Notes: a model not told the origin generated them from the sequence alone. A stretch of 64,000 bases of DNA from Streptomyces sp. NBC_00457 (GCF_036014015.1 NZ_CP107905.1:1054001-1118000), one strand, 5' to 3'; shown: positions 46,341 through 57,642, numbered from the stretch's first letter. Translations and numbers: made by a program.

Positions 46341-47299
46341 GCCCGTTCCACCTCACCCGCACCCTGCCCGAGGACGCCACCGAGGCCGCCCTGCGCGCCG
46401 ACGTCCTGCACGGCCTGACCCGCACACCCAAGACACTGCCGCCGAAGTGGTTCTACGACGCCCACGGCAGCGAACTCTTCGAGCAGATCACCGAGTTGCC
46501 CGAGTACTACCCGACGCGCGCCGAACGGGAGATCCTGATCACCCGGGCCGACGAGATCGCCGCCGCGACCCACGCCCGCACCCTGGTCGAACTCGGCTCC
46601 GGCTCCTCCGAGAAGACCCGCTACCTCATCGACGCGCTCACCGACCTGCACACGTACGTCCCGGTCGACGTCAGCGACAGCGCCCTCACCCAGGCCGGGC
46701 AGGCCCTCATCGAGGAGCGGCCGGGGCTGAGCGTGCACGCGCTGATCGCCGACTTCACCGCCCGGGTGGAGCTGCCGGACACGCCGGGACCCCGGCTACT
46801 GGCCTTCCTCGGCGGCACGATCGGCAATCTGCTGCCCGCGGAGCGTGCGGCCTTCCTCGCCTCGATCCGTGCCCTGCTCTCCCCCGGCGACGCGCTGCTG
46901 CTCGGCACGGACCTGGTCAAGGACGAGCAGGTCCTGGTGCGGGCGTACGACGACGCGGCCGGGGTGACGGCCGCGTTCAACAAGAACGTACTGACCGTCG
47001 TCAACCGTGAGTTGGGCGCCGACTTCGATCCCGAGGCGTTCGAGCACGTGGCGCTCTGGGACACCGCGAACGAATGGATCGAGATGCGGCTGCGCTCCCG
47101 TACCGCGCAGACCGTGAAGGTGCCCGCGCTCGATCTCGCCATCGACTTCACGGCGGGCGAGGAACTGCGCACGGAGGTGTCGGCGAAGTTCCGGAAGGAG
47201 GGCGTGCGCGCCGAGTTGTCCGCGGCGGGGCTCGATCTGGCCCACTGGTGGACGGACGGCGAGGGCCGGTTCGCACTGTCGCTGAGCGTCGTGCGCTGA
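46337..47299 (+). CDS. egtD: L-histidine N-alpha-methyltransferase EgtD
   Basis: 320 residues. The SAM site reads LVELGSGSSEKT (83-94), followed by YVPVDVSDSAL; the N-terminal PPKWFYDAHGSELFEQIT (35-52) and C-terminal substrate residues are as in EgtD. It trimethylates histidine to hercynine, the first step. GTG 46337 overlaps the egtC stop and has GAAGGAG. Last gene, followed by a strong terminator. Confidence 0.96.
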   Translation: MSPFHLTRTLPEDATEAALRADVLHGLTRTPKTLPPKWFYDAHGSELFEQITELPEYYPTRAEREILITRADEIAAATHARTLVELGSGSSEKTRYLIDALTDLHTYVPVDVSDSALTQAGQALIEERPGLSVHALIADFTARVELPDTPGPRLLAFLGGTIGNLLPAERAAFLASIRALLSPGDALLLGTDLVKDEQVLVRAYDDAAGVTAAFNKNVLTVVNRELGADFDPEAFEHVALWDTANEWIEMRLRSRTAQTVKVPALDLAIDFTAGEELRTEVSAKFRKEGVRAELSAAGLDLAHWWTDGEGRFALSLSVVR

Positions 47300-47316
47300 C
47301 GTTCACCCACGCAGCT

Positions 47317-47346
47317 GGGGCAGGTGCCATCTAAGGCACCTGCCCC
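47317..47346 (+). terminator. Intrinsic terminator of egtABCD
   Basis: GGGGCAGGTGCC and GGCACCTGCCCC pair perfectly (12 bp) with a six-base loop and are followed by CTTTTGTT. Confidence 0.9.
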
Positions 47347-47366
47347 CTTTTGTTGTCCGGAATTTC

Positions 47367-47455
47367 TTCGAAACATTCGAACGTCACCTCTCGGCCATTG
47401 TCGCCTCATTGCGCACATCAACTCATATCCGCTGTACAACACGACGAATGTTTCG
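47367..47455. promoter_or_regulatory. Paired CGAAACATTCG motifs, candidate xylanase operator
   Basis: CGAAACATTCG at 47369-47379 sits in the 15-bp dyad TTCGAA-ACA-TTCGAA. Its exact reverse complement, CGAATGTTTCG, is at 47445-47455. Both lie upstream of the xylanase gene. Inverted CGAA/TTCG-type sites are known as regulator sites of Streptomyces xylan genes. Confidence 0.6.
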
Positions 47456-47547
47456 CGATCAATGCCGAAACTATTGACGCTTGTCAGAGACAGGCCAACA
47501 CTGATGGACCAAAACCCGGCCCCGGCCAACGAGGAGGAAACCCGCAC

Positions 47548-48222
47548 ATGAACATCGCATCCGCACACCCGATGAACCGCAGGGCCGCCTGCGGGCTGCT
47601 GCTGGGCACCACGGCGGCGCTGGCCCTGCCCGGCACCGCCCGCGCCGCCACCGTCATCACCACGAACCAGGAGGGCACCAACAACGGCTTCTACTACTCG
47701 TTCTGGACCGACGCGCAGGGCACCGTCTCGATGACCCTGAACAACGGCGGCAACTACAGCACCAGCTGGCGCAACACCGGGAACTTCGTCGCCGGCAAGG
47801 GCTGGAGCAACGGCTCACGCAGGACCGTGTCCTACTCGGGGAGCTTCAACCCGTCCGGCAACGCCTACCTGACGCTGTACGGATGGACGTCGAGTCCGCT
47901 CGTCGAGTACTACATCGTCGACAACTGGGGCACCTACCGGCCCACGGGAACGTACAAGGGCACCGTCAACAGCGACGGCGGCACGTACGACATCTACCAG
48001 ACGACGCGGTACAACGCTCCCTCCGTCGAAGGCACCAGGACCTTCAACCAGTACTGGAGCGTGCGGCAGCAGAGGCGGACGGGCGGCTCGATCACCACCG
48101 GCAATCACTTCGATGCCTGGGGACGCGCCGGGATGCCCCTCGGCAGCTTCCGGTACTACATGATCATGGCGACCGAGGGGTACCAGAGCAGCGGCAACTC
48201 CAACATCACGGTGTCGGGATGA
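47548..48222 (+). CDS. GH11 endo-1,4-beta-xylanase
   Basis: 224 residues with a short twin-arginine signal ([21 protein letters not shown]) and cleavage at ARAA. The jelly-roll has the nucleophile E120 in [12 protein letters not shown] and the acid/base E210 in [12 protein letters not shown]. It cleaves xylan chains outside the cell. There is no carbohydrate-binding module. GAGGAGG precedes ATG 47548. It overlaps the esterase gene as ATGA, as in the S. lividans xlnB-axeA pair I recall. Confidence 0.95.
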   Translation: MNIASAHPMNRRAACGLLLGTTAALALPGTARAATVITTNQEGTNNGFYYSFWTDAQGTVSMTLNNGGNYSTSWRNTGNFVAGKGWSNGSRRTVSYSGSFNPSGNAYLTLYGWTSSPLVEYYIVDNWGTYRPTGTYKGTVNSDGGTYDIYQTTRYNAPSVEGTRTFNQYWSVRQQRRTGGSITTGNHFDAWGRAGMPLGSFRYYMIMATEGYQSSGNSNITVSG

Positions 48223-48929
48223 AGACCGCACCGGGTGTCCACTTACGTCCCCTGACGACGGCCCTGGCCGCCGTCGCGCTGGCCGCCACGGGCACCGTCA
48301 CCGTCCATGCCACTCCGGCGCAGGCCGCCGCCTGCAACGGATACGTCGGACTCACCTTCGACGACGGCCCGTCCGGCACCACACCCGCCCTGCTCAACGC
48401 GCTGAGGCAGAACGGGCTGCGGGCCACGATGTTCAACGAGGGCCAGGACGCGGCCGCTTACCCGGCGCAGGTGAAGGCCCAGGTCGACGCGGGGATGTGG
48501 GTCGGCAACCACACCTACACCCACCCGCACCTGACCCGGCTCGGCCAGGCCCAGATCGACTCGGAGATCGCCCGTACCCAGCAGGCCATCGCCGGCGCGG
48601 GCGGTGGTACGCCGAAGCTGTTCCGCCCGCCCTACGGCGAGACAAACGCGACGGTGAAGGCGGTCGCGGCCAAGTACGGGCTCACCGAGATCCTCTGGGA
48701 CGTGGACTCGCAGGACTGGAACGGCGCCGGCCCCGACGCGATCGCGGCAGCCGCCGGCCGGCTCACCGACGGCCAGGTCATCCTCATGCACGACGGGCCC
48801 GCCAACACGGTCGCCGCGATCCCGCGCATCGCACAGGGGCTGGCCGCACGCAATCTGTGCGCCGGCATGATCTCCCCGCAGACCGGCCGCGCCGTGTCCC
48901 CCACGGCGGCAACAGCGGCGCTCAGCTGA
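48219..48929 (+). CDS. CE4 acetylxylan esterase / polysaccharide deacetylase
   Basis: 236 residues with a Sec signal (cleavage near TPAQAAA). Catalytic motifs are TFDDGPS (46-52, D48/D49), the metal histidines H98 and H102 in [17 protein letters not shown] (about 131-136) and LMHDG near the end. It removes acetyl groups from xylan so that the coupled GH11 enzyme can cut it. It ends after the catalytic domain, without the binding module of S. lividans AxeA. Confidence 0.92.
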   Translation: MKTAPGVHLRPLTTALAAVALAATGTVTVHATPAQAAACNGYVGLTFDDGPSGTTPALLNALRQNGLRATMFNEGQDAAAYPAQVKAQVDAGMWVGNHTYTHPHLTRLGQAQIDSEIARTQQAIAGAGGGTPKLFRPPYGETNATVKAVAAKYGLTEILWDVDSQDWNGAGPDAIAAAAGRLTDGQVILMHDGPANTVAAIPRIAQGLAARNLCAGMISPQTGRAVSPTAATAALS

Positions 48930-48952
48930 TTCCCCGCACCCGACGCACACTC

Positions 48953-48991
48953 CGTGGCGCGGCGGCCCATGACCATGGCCGCCGCGCCACG
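48953..48991 (+). terminator. Terminator of the xylanase-esterase operon
   Basis: A perfect 15-bp stem (CGTGGCGCGGCGGCC with GGCCGCCGCGCCACG) around a nine-base loop, 24 bases after the esterase stop. Confidence 0.9.
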
Positions 48992-49086
48992 AACCGATGC
49001 GGTCCGGAGGTGTCGCGCTCCGCCGCGCCTTGGGGCACGGTGGAGTGATGAGTGACGCAGGTGTCACGGCGGAGAGGAGCACCCGC

Positions 49087-49302
49087 ATGACGAACCACAT
49101 CTACCGGGTCACCGAGATCGTCGGCACCTCGCCCGACGGTGTCGACCAGGCCATCCGCAACGGCATCACCCGCGCCTCGCAGACCCTGCACAACCTGGAC
49201 TGGTTCGAGGTGACCCAGGTGAGGGGCCAGATCGAGGACGGGCAGGTCGCGCACTGGCAGGTCGGCCTGAAGGTGGGGTTCCGGCTGGACGAACCGGGCT
49301 GA
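49087..49302 (+). CDS. Dodecin family flavin-binding protein
   Basis: 71 residues from ATG 49087 (GGAGAGGAG upstream). YRVTEIVGTSPDGVDQAIRNGITRA, LDWFEVTQVRG and WQVGLKVGFRL fit dodecin. The tryptophan of LDWFEV stacks on the flavin in the dodecameric cage. Expected role is flavin or CoA storage in the cytosol. Confidence 0.93.
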   Translation: MTNHIYRVTEIVGTSPDGVDQAIRNGITRASQTLHNLDWFEVTQVRGQIEDGQVAHWQVGLKVGFRLDEPG

Positions 49303-49319
49303 GGTTCGGACACCGGCGC

Positions 49320-49811
49320 TCAGGTCCGCCCCTCCCGCTCCTGCGCCACCTTCAGCGCGGCGGAAGGGGCGGTCCAGCGCGCGCGTACGACGGTGAACCC
49401 GGCCCGTTCAGCGTCCTCGCACACGAGCTCGTCGTCGTCCACGAGAACCCGGATCTCCCGGTCCCGGGCGAGGCGACGCAGGATCTCCAGCTTGGTGTGC
49501 CGGGCGGGCCGGAAGTCGGCGTTGCGCCGCATGAAGACCCGCCCCTTGGGCAGCCCTTGAGCGGCCAGCCAGTCGAGCGTGTCCCGCCGGCAGCGCTCTG
49601 GCCGACCCGTCAGATAGACGACCTCGCACTCCTCGGCGCTCTCCAGCAGCAGCGCGACGCCCTCCGCGATCGGCGGGTCCTGCGGCGCGGCGGCGAAGAA
49701 GGCGTCCCAGTCGCGCGGCTTGCGCTCCAGGAACCGCTGCCGGTGGGCCGTATCGGCGAGGGTGTTGTCCAGATCGAACACGGCCAGCGGGCGCTTGTTG
49801 CTGTCGGTCAC
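49320..49811 (-). CDS. HAD-superfamily phosphatase, PNK 3'-phosphatase-like
   Basis: 163 residues. Motif I is FDLDNTLAD (12-20), motif II lies in YLTGRPERCRR (about 69-79), and motif IV aspartates are in VLVDDDELV. The overall form resembles the phosphatase domain of T4 polynucleotide kinase. The substrate is unknown. GTG start 49811; it converges on dodecin with a gap of 17 bases. Confidence 0.8.
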   Translation of the reverse strand: MTDSNKRPLAVFDLDNTLADTAHRQRFLERKPRDWDAFFAAAPQDPPIAEGVALLLESAEECEVVYLTGRPERCRRDTLDWLAAQGLPKGRVFMRRNADFRPARHTKLEILRRLARDREIRVLVDDDELVCEDAERAGFTVVRARWTAPSAALKVAQEREGRT

Positions 49812-49846
49812 GCCCTCACCCTAGCCAATGGGCCAGGCCACGTTTG

Positions 49847-49865
49847 TTAATGGGATCCATTTTCA
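49847..49865. promoter_or_regulatory. Possible Zur site before the cysteine-free L32 gene
   Basis: TTAATGGGATCCATTTTCA contains the dyad AATGG-GAT-CCATT and ends with the ATTTTCA half of actinobacterial Zur sites. It lies 62 bases before rpmF in an unusually AT-rich spot. The left half is imperfect. Confidence 0.5.
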
Positions 49866-49926
49866 TATAGCGTCGCGGAGGTGCCCACGCCGGTGCACCC
49901 CGCACCGCTCGCGAAGAAGGAGTCCT

Positions 49927-50097
49927 ATGGCCGTCCCCAAGCGGAAGATGTCCCGCAGCAACACCCGGCACCGCCGCGCCCAGTGGAAGGCCACGCCCGC
50001 GCAGCTGGTTCCGGTCACGGTCGACGGCGTCCGTCACCTCGTACCGCAGCACCTGGTCAAGGCCTACGAGCGCGGCCTGCTGCGCCCCGAATCCTGA
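49927..50097 (+). CDS. rpmF: 50S ribosomal protein L32, zinc-independent form
   Basis: 56 residues starting [21 protein letters not shown]. Zinc-binding L32 proteins carry four cysteines; this one has none, so it is the C-minus form used when zinc is scarce. In Streptomyces such genes are usually repressed by Zur, which fits the site upstream. The genome is expected to hold a second, zinc-binding copy. AAGAAGGAG precedes ATG. Confidence 0.95.
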   Translation: MAVPKRKMSRSNTRHRRAQWKATPAQLVPVTVDGVRHLVPQHLVKAYERGLLRPES

Positions 50098-50156
50098 CCG
50101 GGCGCCACGCCGGGTGACGGCGGGAATGCCACCGTCACCCGGGCGTTGAACTCCGT

Positions 50157-51173
50157 ATGAGCTCCCTGATCGCCGCGACCCGCTTCTCCGTGCTCGACCG
50201 CTCCCGCACCCGCGAGGGCGGCACCGACGCCGAGGCGCTGCGCGACACCGTACGGTTCGCGCGGCAGCTGGAGGAGCTCGGCTATCACCGCTTCTGGGTC
50301 TCGGAGCACCATGGCGTCCCCGGTGTCGCCGGTTCCGCGCCCACCGTGCTGGCCGCCGCCGTGGCGGGGGCGACCCGGACGATCCGGGTCGGGACGGGCG
50401 GTGTGATGCTGCCCAATCACCGGCCCCTGGTCGTGGCCGAGCAGTTCGGGGTGCTGGAGTCGCTCTTCCCGGGCCGGATCGACATGGGTCTCGGCCGGTC
50501 CGTCGGCTTCACTGACGGCGTCCGCCGGGCCTTGGGGCGCGACAAGGACGACGCCGAGGACTTCGCGGCCCAACTCGACGAGCTGCTGGGCTGGTTCACC
50601 GGTACGTCCCCGACGGGTGTGCACGCGCGTCCCGCGGAGGGCCTGGCCGTCCCGCCGTTCGTACTGGCCATGGGCGAGGGCGCCGCGATCGCCGCCCACG
50701 CCGGCCTGCCGATGGTGATCGGCGACCTCCGCAACCGCGACAAGATGCGGCGCGGCATCGACCACTACCGCGCCCACTTCCGCCCGTCGCCCTGGGCGAG
50801 CGAACCGTACGTCGTCATCTCCGGCACGATCGCCGTCGCCGCCACCCCCGAAGAAGCCCGGCGCCTCCTCGTCCCCGAGGCCTGGTCGATGGCCCACTCA
50901 CGCACCCACGGCACCTTCCCGCCCCTGCCACCGGCCGAACGCGTCGAGACCCTCGCCATGACCACCAAGGAGCGCGGCTTCTACGAGTCCGGCCTCACCG
51001 GACACCTCGCCGGAACCGAGGAGCAGGTCGCCGACGAACTGGAGACGGTGCTCAAGGAGACGGGCGCGCAGGAGGTCCTGGTCACCACGAGCACGTACGA
51101 CCGGGAGGCCCTGCTGGACTCCTACCGGCGGCTCGCCCGGATCGCGGGTCGGGCGAGTCTTCCCTCCGCGTAG
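50157..51173 (+). CDS. LLM-class flavin-dependent oxidoreductase
   Basis: 338 residues of the bacterial luciferase fold. YHRFWVSEHHGVPGVAGSAP, RVGTGGVMLPNHRPLVVAEQFG and GRIDMGLGRSVG are signatures of the MsnO8 subgroup. It uses reduced FMN, possibly F420, for an unknown monooxygenation. The ATG has no ribosome site and may be leaderless. The last 52 bases overlap the end of olsA on the other strand. Confidence 0.9.
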   Translation: MSSLIAATRFSVLDRSRTREGGTDAEALRDTVRFARQLEELGYHRFWVSEHHGVPGVAGSAPTVLAAAVAGATRTIRVGTGGVMLPNHRPLVVAEQFGVLESLFPGRIDMGLGRSVGFTDGVRRALGRDKDDAEDFAAQLDELLGWFTGTSPTGVHARPAEGLAVPPFVLAMGEGAAIAAHAGLPMVIGDLRNRDKMRRGIDHYRAHFRPSPWASEPYVVISGTIAVAATPEEARRLLVPEAWSMAHSRTHGTFPPLPPAERVETLAMTTKERGFYESGLTGHLAGTEEQVADELETVLKETGAQEVLVTTSTYDREALLDSYRRLARIAGRASLPSA

Positions 51174-52192
51174 CCCGCGTAGTCCCCGTAGTCCGCGGCG
51201 GGAAGGCCCTCCGTTCCCGCGCCGACGGCCAGCGCGCGTGCCCGTGACTCCTCGGAGATCAGGGCGGCGTGGGCCCATCCCAGTTCGGCGCCCATCATGC
51301 CGGGCTGGGCGGCATGGGCGAGTGCGCGGCGGTCGGGGTGGCTGCCGGCGGGGATCTCGTCCCGTATCTCGACCTCGGCGACGAGGCCGCGGGCCGTGAC
51401 CACCCGCCACATCGAGGAGAGCAGGGAGTCCTCGCCGACGAAGGCGGGAGCCGTGCTGGACGGCCCGTTGTCGAACCGGTAGTGGAGGCGGACCGGCTGG
51501 ACGGGCACGCCCGCGTCGAGCGCGGCCTGGAACACCGCCCGGCGGAACGGTCCCTGAGCCCGGCCGCACCAGGTGCTGCCCTCCGGGAAGGCCACGACCG
51601 CGGCCCCTGCCCGCATCGCCTCGGCGATCCGGGTGACCGTCTCGGGCAGCGCCCGCAGCCGGTCCCGCTCGATGAACAGGGCGCCGCTGGCGGCGGTGAG
51701 CCCGCCCGCCACCGGCCACCGCCGGATCTCCGCCTTGGCGAGCATGCGGGCCGGGCGTACGGCGGCGAGCAGCGGGATGTCCAGCCACGAGATGTGGTTG
51801 GCGACGAGCAGCATGCCCCCGGTGGGCGCGGCCGTGCCGGTGATGCGGACCCGGACGCCGGCCGCCTGCACGATGGTCCGGCTCCACCAGCGGACCAGCG
51901 CGTCGCGCCGGGCCGCGGGGACGCTCCCGAACACCGGCATCAGCATGATGCCGAACAGAAGCACCGCCAGCATCGCCGCGATCCGCAGCACGGCGCGCGG
52001 CACGTCCGACAGAGACCGCACGGACGTGACACAGATCTGCGGCGAGCAGGGTGCGGTGGGCAGCCAGGCGCTGCTCGGTACGACGGGGCGGTGCACGGCC
52101 GTCGCCCCCGCCCCGCGCCGCTGGGTCCAGGTCCGTCCGACGGCCGCGGCCGGGCCGAGGCGCTGCGGCAGTCCCGTGCGCAGGACGCTCAT
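51122..52192 (-). CDS. olsA: Lysophospholipid-type acyltransferase, OlsA-like
   Basis: 356 residues. A membrane helix at about 65-95 is followed by the PlsC-type motifs NHISWLD (about 131-137), ALFIERD and FPEGSTW (about 199-205). It starts at the stop of an OlsB-like gene (TGATG), so it should add the second acyl chain to make ornithine lipid. The first 50 residues and the last 60 are extra relative to the core. The 3' end overlaps the convergent oxidoreductase gene by 52 bases. Confidence 0.82.
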   Translation of the reverse strand: MSVLRTGLPQRLGPAAAVGRTWTQRRGAGATAVHRPVVPSSAWLPTAPCSPQICVTSVRSLSDVPRAVLRIAAMLAVLLFGIMLMPVFGSVPAARRDALVRWWSRTIVQAAGVRVRITGTAAPTGGMLLVANHISWLDIPLLAAVRPARMLAKAEIRRWPVAGGLTAASGALFIERDRLRALPETVTRIAEAMRAGAAVVAFPEGSTWCGRAQGPFRRAVFQAALDAGVPVQPVRLHYRFDNGPSSTAPAFVGEDSLLSSMWRVVTARGLVAEVEIRDEIPAGSHPDRRALAHAAQPGMMGAELGWAHAALISEESRARALAVGAGTEGLPAADYGDYAGYAEGRLARPAIRASRR

Positions 52193-52965
52193 CAGGCCGG
52201 GACGAGGGAGAGGAAGTGCTTCAGATAGCGCGGGTTGACCCGGCGCATCGACAGCAGCACGTACAGGTCGGCGACACCGAAGTCCGGGTCGTGAGCGGGC
52301 TCCGCGCAGACCCAGGCGCCGAGGCGGAGGTAGCCGCGCAGCAGGGGCGGCAGCTCGGTCCGGGTGGCGGGACGCGCCACACCCTCCGCGCTCCAGGGCA
52401 GCAGCGGACGTACCCGGTACTCCTCAGGGGCCAGGTACTTGTCCTGCACCCGGTCCCAGGTGCCGGCCGCGAGGGCGCCGCCGTCGGCGAGCGGGATGGA
52501 GCAGCAGCCGGCGAGCCACTCGTGGCCGCCCTCGACCATGTAGCGCGCTATCCCGGCCCAGATGAGGCCGATGACCGCGCCGTCCCGGTGGTCGGGGTGG
52601 ACGCAGGAGCGGCCGACCTCGACCAGGCCCGGGCGGATCGGGTCGAGCGCGGAGAGGTCGAACTCGCCCTCCGAGTACAGGCGTCCGGCGACCGCGGCGC
52701 GGTCCGGCGGCAGCAGCCGGTAGGTGCCGACGACCTGGTCGGTGATCGTGTCGCGGACCAGCAGGTGGTCGCAGTACGCGTCGAAGGCGTCGATGTCGTG
52801 ACCCGGCTGCGGGGTGGACAGGAGCGCGCCCATCTCGCCGGCGAAGACGTCGTGCCGCAGCCGCTGCGCGGCCCGGACGTCGTCCTCCGTTCGCGCGACG
52901 GTGACGGTGTAGCGGGTGGGCGCCGACGGCTGCGGGGGGCGGTCGAGCGTGGAAACGCCGGTCAT
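52192..52965 (-). CDS. olsB: N-acyl-ornithine synthase, OlsB-like GNAT
   Basis: 257 residues of the acyl-ACP-dependent GNAT subgroup. RLRHDVFAGEMGAL (36-49), DHLLVRDTITDQVVGTYRLL and LVEVGRSCVHPDHRDG match OlsB and related transferases. It links a hydroxy-fatty acid to ornithine. ATG 52965 has AGGAGAG upstream. The next gene is OlsA-like, so the two-gene unit makes phosphorus-free membrane lipids. Confidence 0.82.
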   Translation of the reverse strand: MTGVSTLDRPPQPSAPTRYTVTVARTEDDVRAAQRLRHDVFAGEMGALLSTPQPGHDIDAFDAYCDHLLVRDTITDQVVGTYRLLPPDRAAVAGRLYSEGEFDLSALDPIRPGLVEVGRSCVHPDHRDGAVIGLIWAGIARYMVEGGHEWLAGCCSIPLADGGALAAGTWDRVQDKYLAPEEYRVRPLLPWSAEGVARPATRTELPPLLRGYLRLGAWVCAEPAHDPDFGVADLYVLLSMRRVNPRYLKHFLSLVPA

Positions 52966-53116
52966 GGCACTCTCCTGAACACGGGCCGGGGACGGCAGAG
53001 CGGCTGGCTGGCCGGTTCACTTCGTCCGGCCGCAACAGTTCTTCCTATGCCGGGCGTCGTGCGCGTGACCCGCGAAGGGAGAGCGGGTGTGGGCTTGTTG
53101 AATGCCAGGGGTGCCT

Positions 53117-53152
53117 GGCGGGACCGGGTCTGAGCACCACCCCGGTCCCGCC
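53117..53152 (-). terminator. Terminator of sdhCAB
   Basis: GGCGGGACCGGG (53117-53128) pairs perfectly with CCCGGTCCCGCC (53141-53152) around a 12-base loop, 42 bases after the sdhB stop. Confidence 0.85.
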
Positions 53153-53193
53153 CGTCCGCACCCTGTCGGCGAACGTTTCTTGAGCTGCGGCGT

Positions 53194-53939
53194 CTAGCGC
53201 CCGGCCACCTTCCGGGTCGCGCGCAGCCATTCCTTGTTCATGCTCGTGATGGACACCAGCGGGATGCCCTTCGGACACGCGGTGGCACACTCTCCGGTGA
53301 GCGTGCAGCCACCGAAGCCCTCCTCGTCCATCTGCGCCACCATGTCGAGCACCCGGGCTTCGCGCTCCGGCGCGCCCTGCGGTAGGACGTTCAGGTGGTT
53401 GACCTTGGCGGAGGTGAAGAGCATCGCCGCGCCGTTCGGGCAGGCGGCCACACAGGCGCCGCAGCCGATGCACTCGGCGTGCTCGAAGGCGAAGTCGGCG
53501 TCCGGCTTCGGCACGGGCGTGGCGTGGGCCTCCGGCGCGGCACCGGTCGGGGCGGTGATGTAGCCGCCGGCCTGGATGATCCGGTCGAACGCGGTCCGGT
53601 CCACCACCAGGTCCTTGATCACCGGGAAGGCGGAGGCCCGCCACGGCTCGATGTCGATCGTGTCGCCGTCCTTGAAGGACCGCATGTGCAGCTGGCAGGT
53701 GGTGGTGCGCTCGGGTCCGTGGGCGTCGCCGTTGATCACGAGCGAGCAGGCGCCGCAGATGCCTTCACGGCAGTCGTGGTCGAAGGCGACGGGGTCCTCG
53801 CCCTTGAGGATGAGTTCCTCGTTGAGCATGTCGAGCATCTCCAAAAAGGACATGTCCGAAGAGATGCCATCGACCTCGTACGTGGACATGGCGCCGTCGG
53901 CGTCGGCGTTCGGCTGCCGCCAGACGCGCAGGGTGAGCT

Positions 53940-53943
<4 letters not shown>
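53194..53943 (-). CDS. sdhB: Succinate dehydrogenase/fumarate reductase iron-sulfur subunit
   Basis: 249 residues. [16 protein letters not shown] (58-73) and the later cysteine bind [2Fe-2S]; [14 protein letters not shown] (about 159-172) and [10 protein letters not shown] supply the [4Fe-4S] and [3Fe-4S] clusters. It passes electrons from SdhA to the membrane subunit. It overlaps sdhA by ATGA and is the last gene of the operon. Confidence 0.95.
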
Positions 53944-55885
<1,942 letters not shown>

Positions 55886-55886
<1 letters not shown>

Positions 55887-56593
55887 CAGCTCACGACTCC
55901 AGTCATGACACCCACGGGTACGGCGATGAAGCCGACCGTGAGGAGCAGCGCGAGGGCGTTGGCAGTGGTCTTCATGGCGCGGTCGCGGGTGCGGCTGCCG
56001 GCGCCGAGGGTCTGGGCGGCGCTCCAGAAGCCGTGCCGGATGTGCAGGCCGAGGGCGAGCATCGCGACGAGGTAGATGACGTTGCCGTACCAGGTGGAGA
56101 AGGTGTCCACGACGTTCTGGTACGGGTGGCCCTCCTGGAAGCCGCCGGAGTGCACGGTGCCGGTCGTCAGGTCGAGGATGTGCCAGACGATGAACAGGCC
56201 GAGGATGATCCCGCCCCAGCGCATGGTGCGCGTGGCGTAGGAAGCCCGCGGCTTCTTGTGCACGTACTTGGTGGGGCGTGCCTTGATGTCGCGGCGGCTG
56301 AGCTGGTAGGCGGAGGCGGCATGGGCGACGACCGCGACGACGAGGACGACACGGATGAGCCAGAGCGTCCACTCGTAGTGCATGAACGGCTCGCCGATGG
56401 TGCGCAGCCAGTGCGCGTAGTGGTTGAACTCGCCGGGCCCGAAGAAGATCTTCAGGTTTCCGATCATGTGGACGACCAGGTACAGCAGCATGATCAGACC
56501 GCTGACCGCCATCACGGTCTTCTTGCCGACGGAGCTGTCCCACACCGTGCGTGCCATGGACGGCCGTCGGTCCGTCCGCGTTACCAGAGCCAT
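55886..56593 (-). CDS. sdhC: Succinate dehydrogenase cytochrome b subunit
   Basis: 235 residues with five membrane helices (about 25-45, 70-95, 122-145, 160-182 and 205-230). Histidines in [24 protein letters not shown] and [10 protein letters not shown] fit two heme ligands pairs. The start could also be ATG 56557 (MARTVWDSS). It diverges from a LysR regulator across 84 bases. Confidence 0.92.
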
Positions 56594-56653
56594 GGTTCAA
56601 GACGCTAGGGCCCGGGGAGCCGATCGGTCCAAGACATGGTCCGGCTCGATTCC

Positions 56654-56668
56654 ATAGGTGACGGCTAT
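56654..56668. promoter_or_regulatory. Candidate LysR site ATAG-N7-CTAT
   Basis: ATAGGTGACGGCTAT lies nine bases before the LysR start and in the divergent region with sdhC. The dyad fits the T-N11-A pattern of LysR regulators. Confidence 0.5.
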
Positions 56669-56677
56669 CGTGGCTGT

Positions 56678-57562
56678 ATGCAGTTCCAGCAGCTCCAGTA
56701 CTTCGTGGCGGTCGCCGAGACCCGGCACTTCACCCGGGCCGCCGATCTGGTCCACGTAGCGCAGCCGTCCTTGTCGCAGCAGATCAAGGCGCTGGAGCGG
56801 GAGTTGGGGGCGGATCTGTTCCTGCGGGCGCGCGGCAACATCACGCTCACCGACGCGGGCGAGGCGCTGCTGCCGCTGGCCCGCCGGATCCTGGCCGACG
56901 CGGACACGGCCCGGCACGAGGTGCAGGAGCTGGTGCAGCTGCGCAGCGGACGGGTCCGGCTGGGCGCGACCCCGAGCCTGTGCACCGGTCTGCTGCCGGA
57001 TGTGCTGCGCGCCTTCCACGACCGCTATCCCGGCATCCGGCTGATGATCGAGGAAGGCGGCTCGCACGATCTCGTACGGGAACTCGCGCGCGGCGCCCTC
57101 GACCTCGCGCTGATCGTCCTGCCGTTGCCGACGCCCTCCCCGGCGCTCACCTCGGTGGAGCTGCTGCGCGAGGACCTGGTTGTCGTCTCCTCACCGGACT
57201 CCCCCAAGCCCGGCCACGGCCGGCGTACCGTACGCATCGCCGACCTGGAGGGCGAACGGCTTGTGATGTTCCGGCACGGCTACGACCTGCGCGAACTGAC
57301 GGTGGCTGCGTGTCGCTCCGCTGGGTTCGAGCCGGATTTCGCGGTGGAGGGCGGGGAGATGGACGCGGTCCTGGGCTTCGTGCGGGCCGGGTTGGGGATG
57401 GCCGTCGTGCCGCGCATGGTGGCGACGCGGGCCGGGCGCGGGTTGCGGGTAACGCCGCTGGCCCGGCCCGGGCTGCATCGGACGATCGCGCTGGCGCATC
57501 GCAGTGATGTGGCTCCGCCGCGGGCGGCTCGGGAGTTGCAGCGGATGCTGTTGGAACGTTGA
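56678..57562 (+). CDS. LysR-family regulator beside sdhCAB
   Basis: 294 residues. [48 protein letters not shown] is the LysR helix-turn-helix, and the effector domain runs from about 90 on. ATG 56678 matches the family start and has no ribosome site, so it may be leaderless. It probably regulates sdhCAB, its divergent neighbour, and itself. Confidence 0.9.
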   Translation: MQFQQLQYFVAVAETRHFTRAADLVHVAQPSLSQQIKALERELGADLFLRARGNITLTDAGEALLPLARRILADADTARHEVQELVQLRSGRVRLGATPSLCTGLLPDVLRAFHDRYPGIRLMIEEGGSHDLVRELARGALDLALIVLPLPTPSPALTSVELLREDLVVVSSPDSPKPGHGRRTVRIADLEGERLVMFRHGYDLRELTVAACRSAGFEPDFAVEGGEMDAVLGFVRAGLGMAVVPRMVATRAGRGLRVTPLARPGLHRTIALAHRSDVAPPRAARELQRMLLER

Positions 57563-57602
57563 CAGCGGTGGTCGTCATTCGTCTGCGGGCCCGTTGTGGC
57601 TA

Positions 57603-57635
57603 GTCGCGCAGTTCCCCGCGCCCCTATCGGGGCGC
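57603..57635 (+). terminator. Repeat-type terminator after the LysR gene
   Basis: GCGCCCC (57618-57624) pairs with GGGGCGC (57629-57635). The leading GTCGCGCAGTTCCCCGCG is shared with 41819-41836. It lies just outside the IS630 element. Confidence 0.75.
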
Positions 57636-57642
57636 TCCTGAG

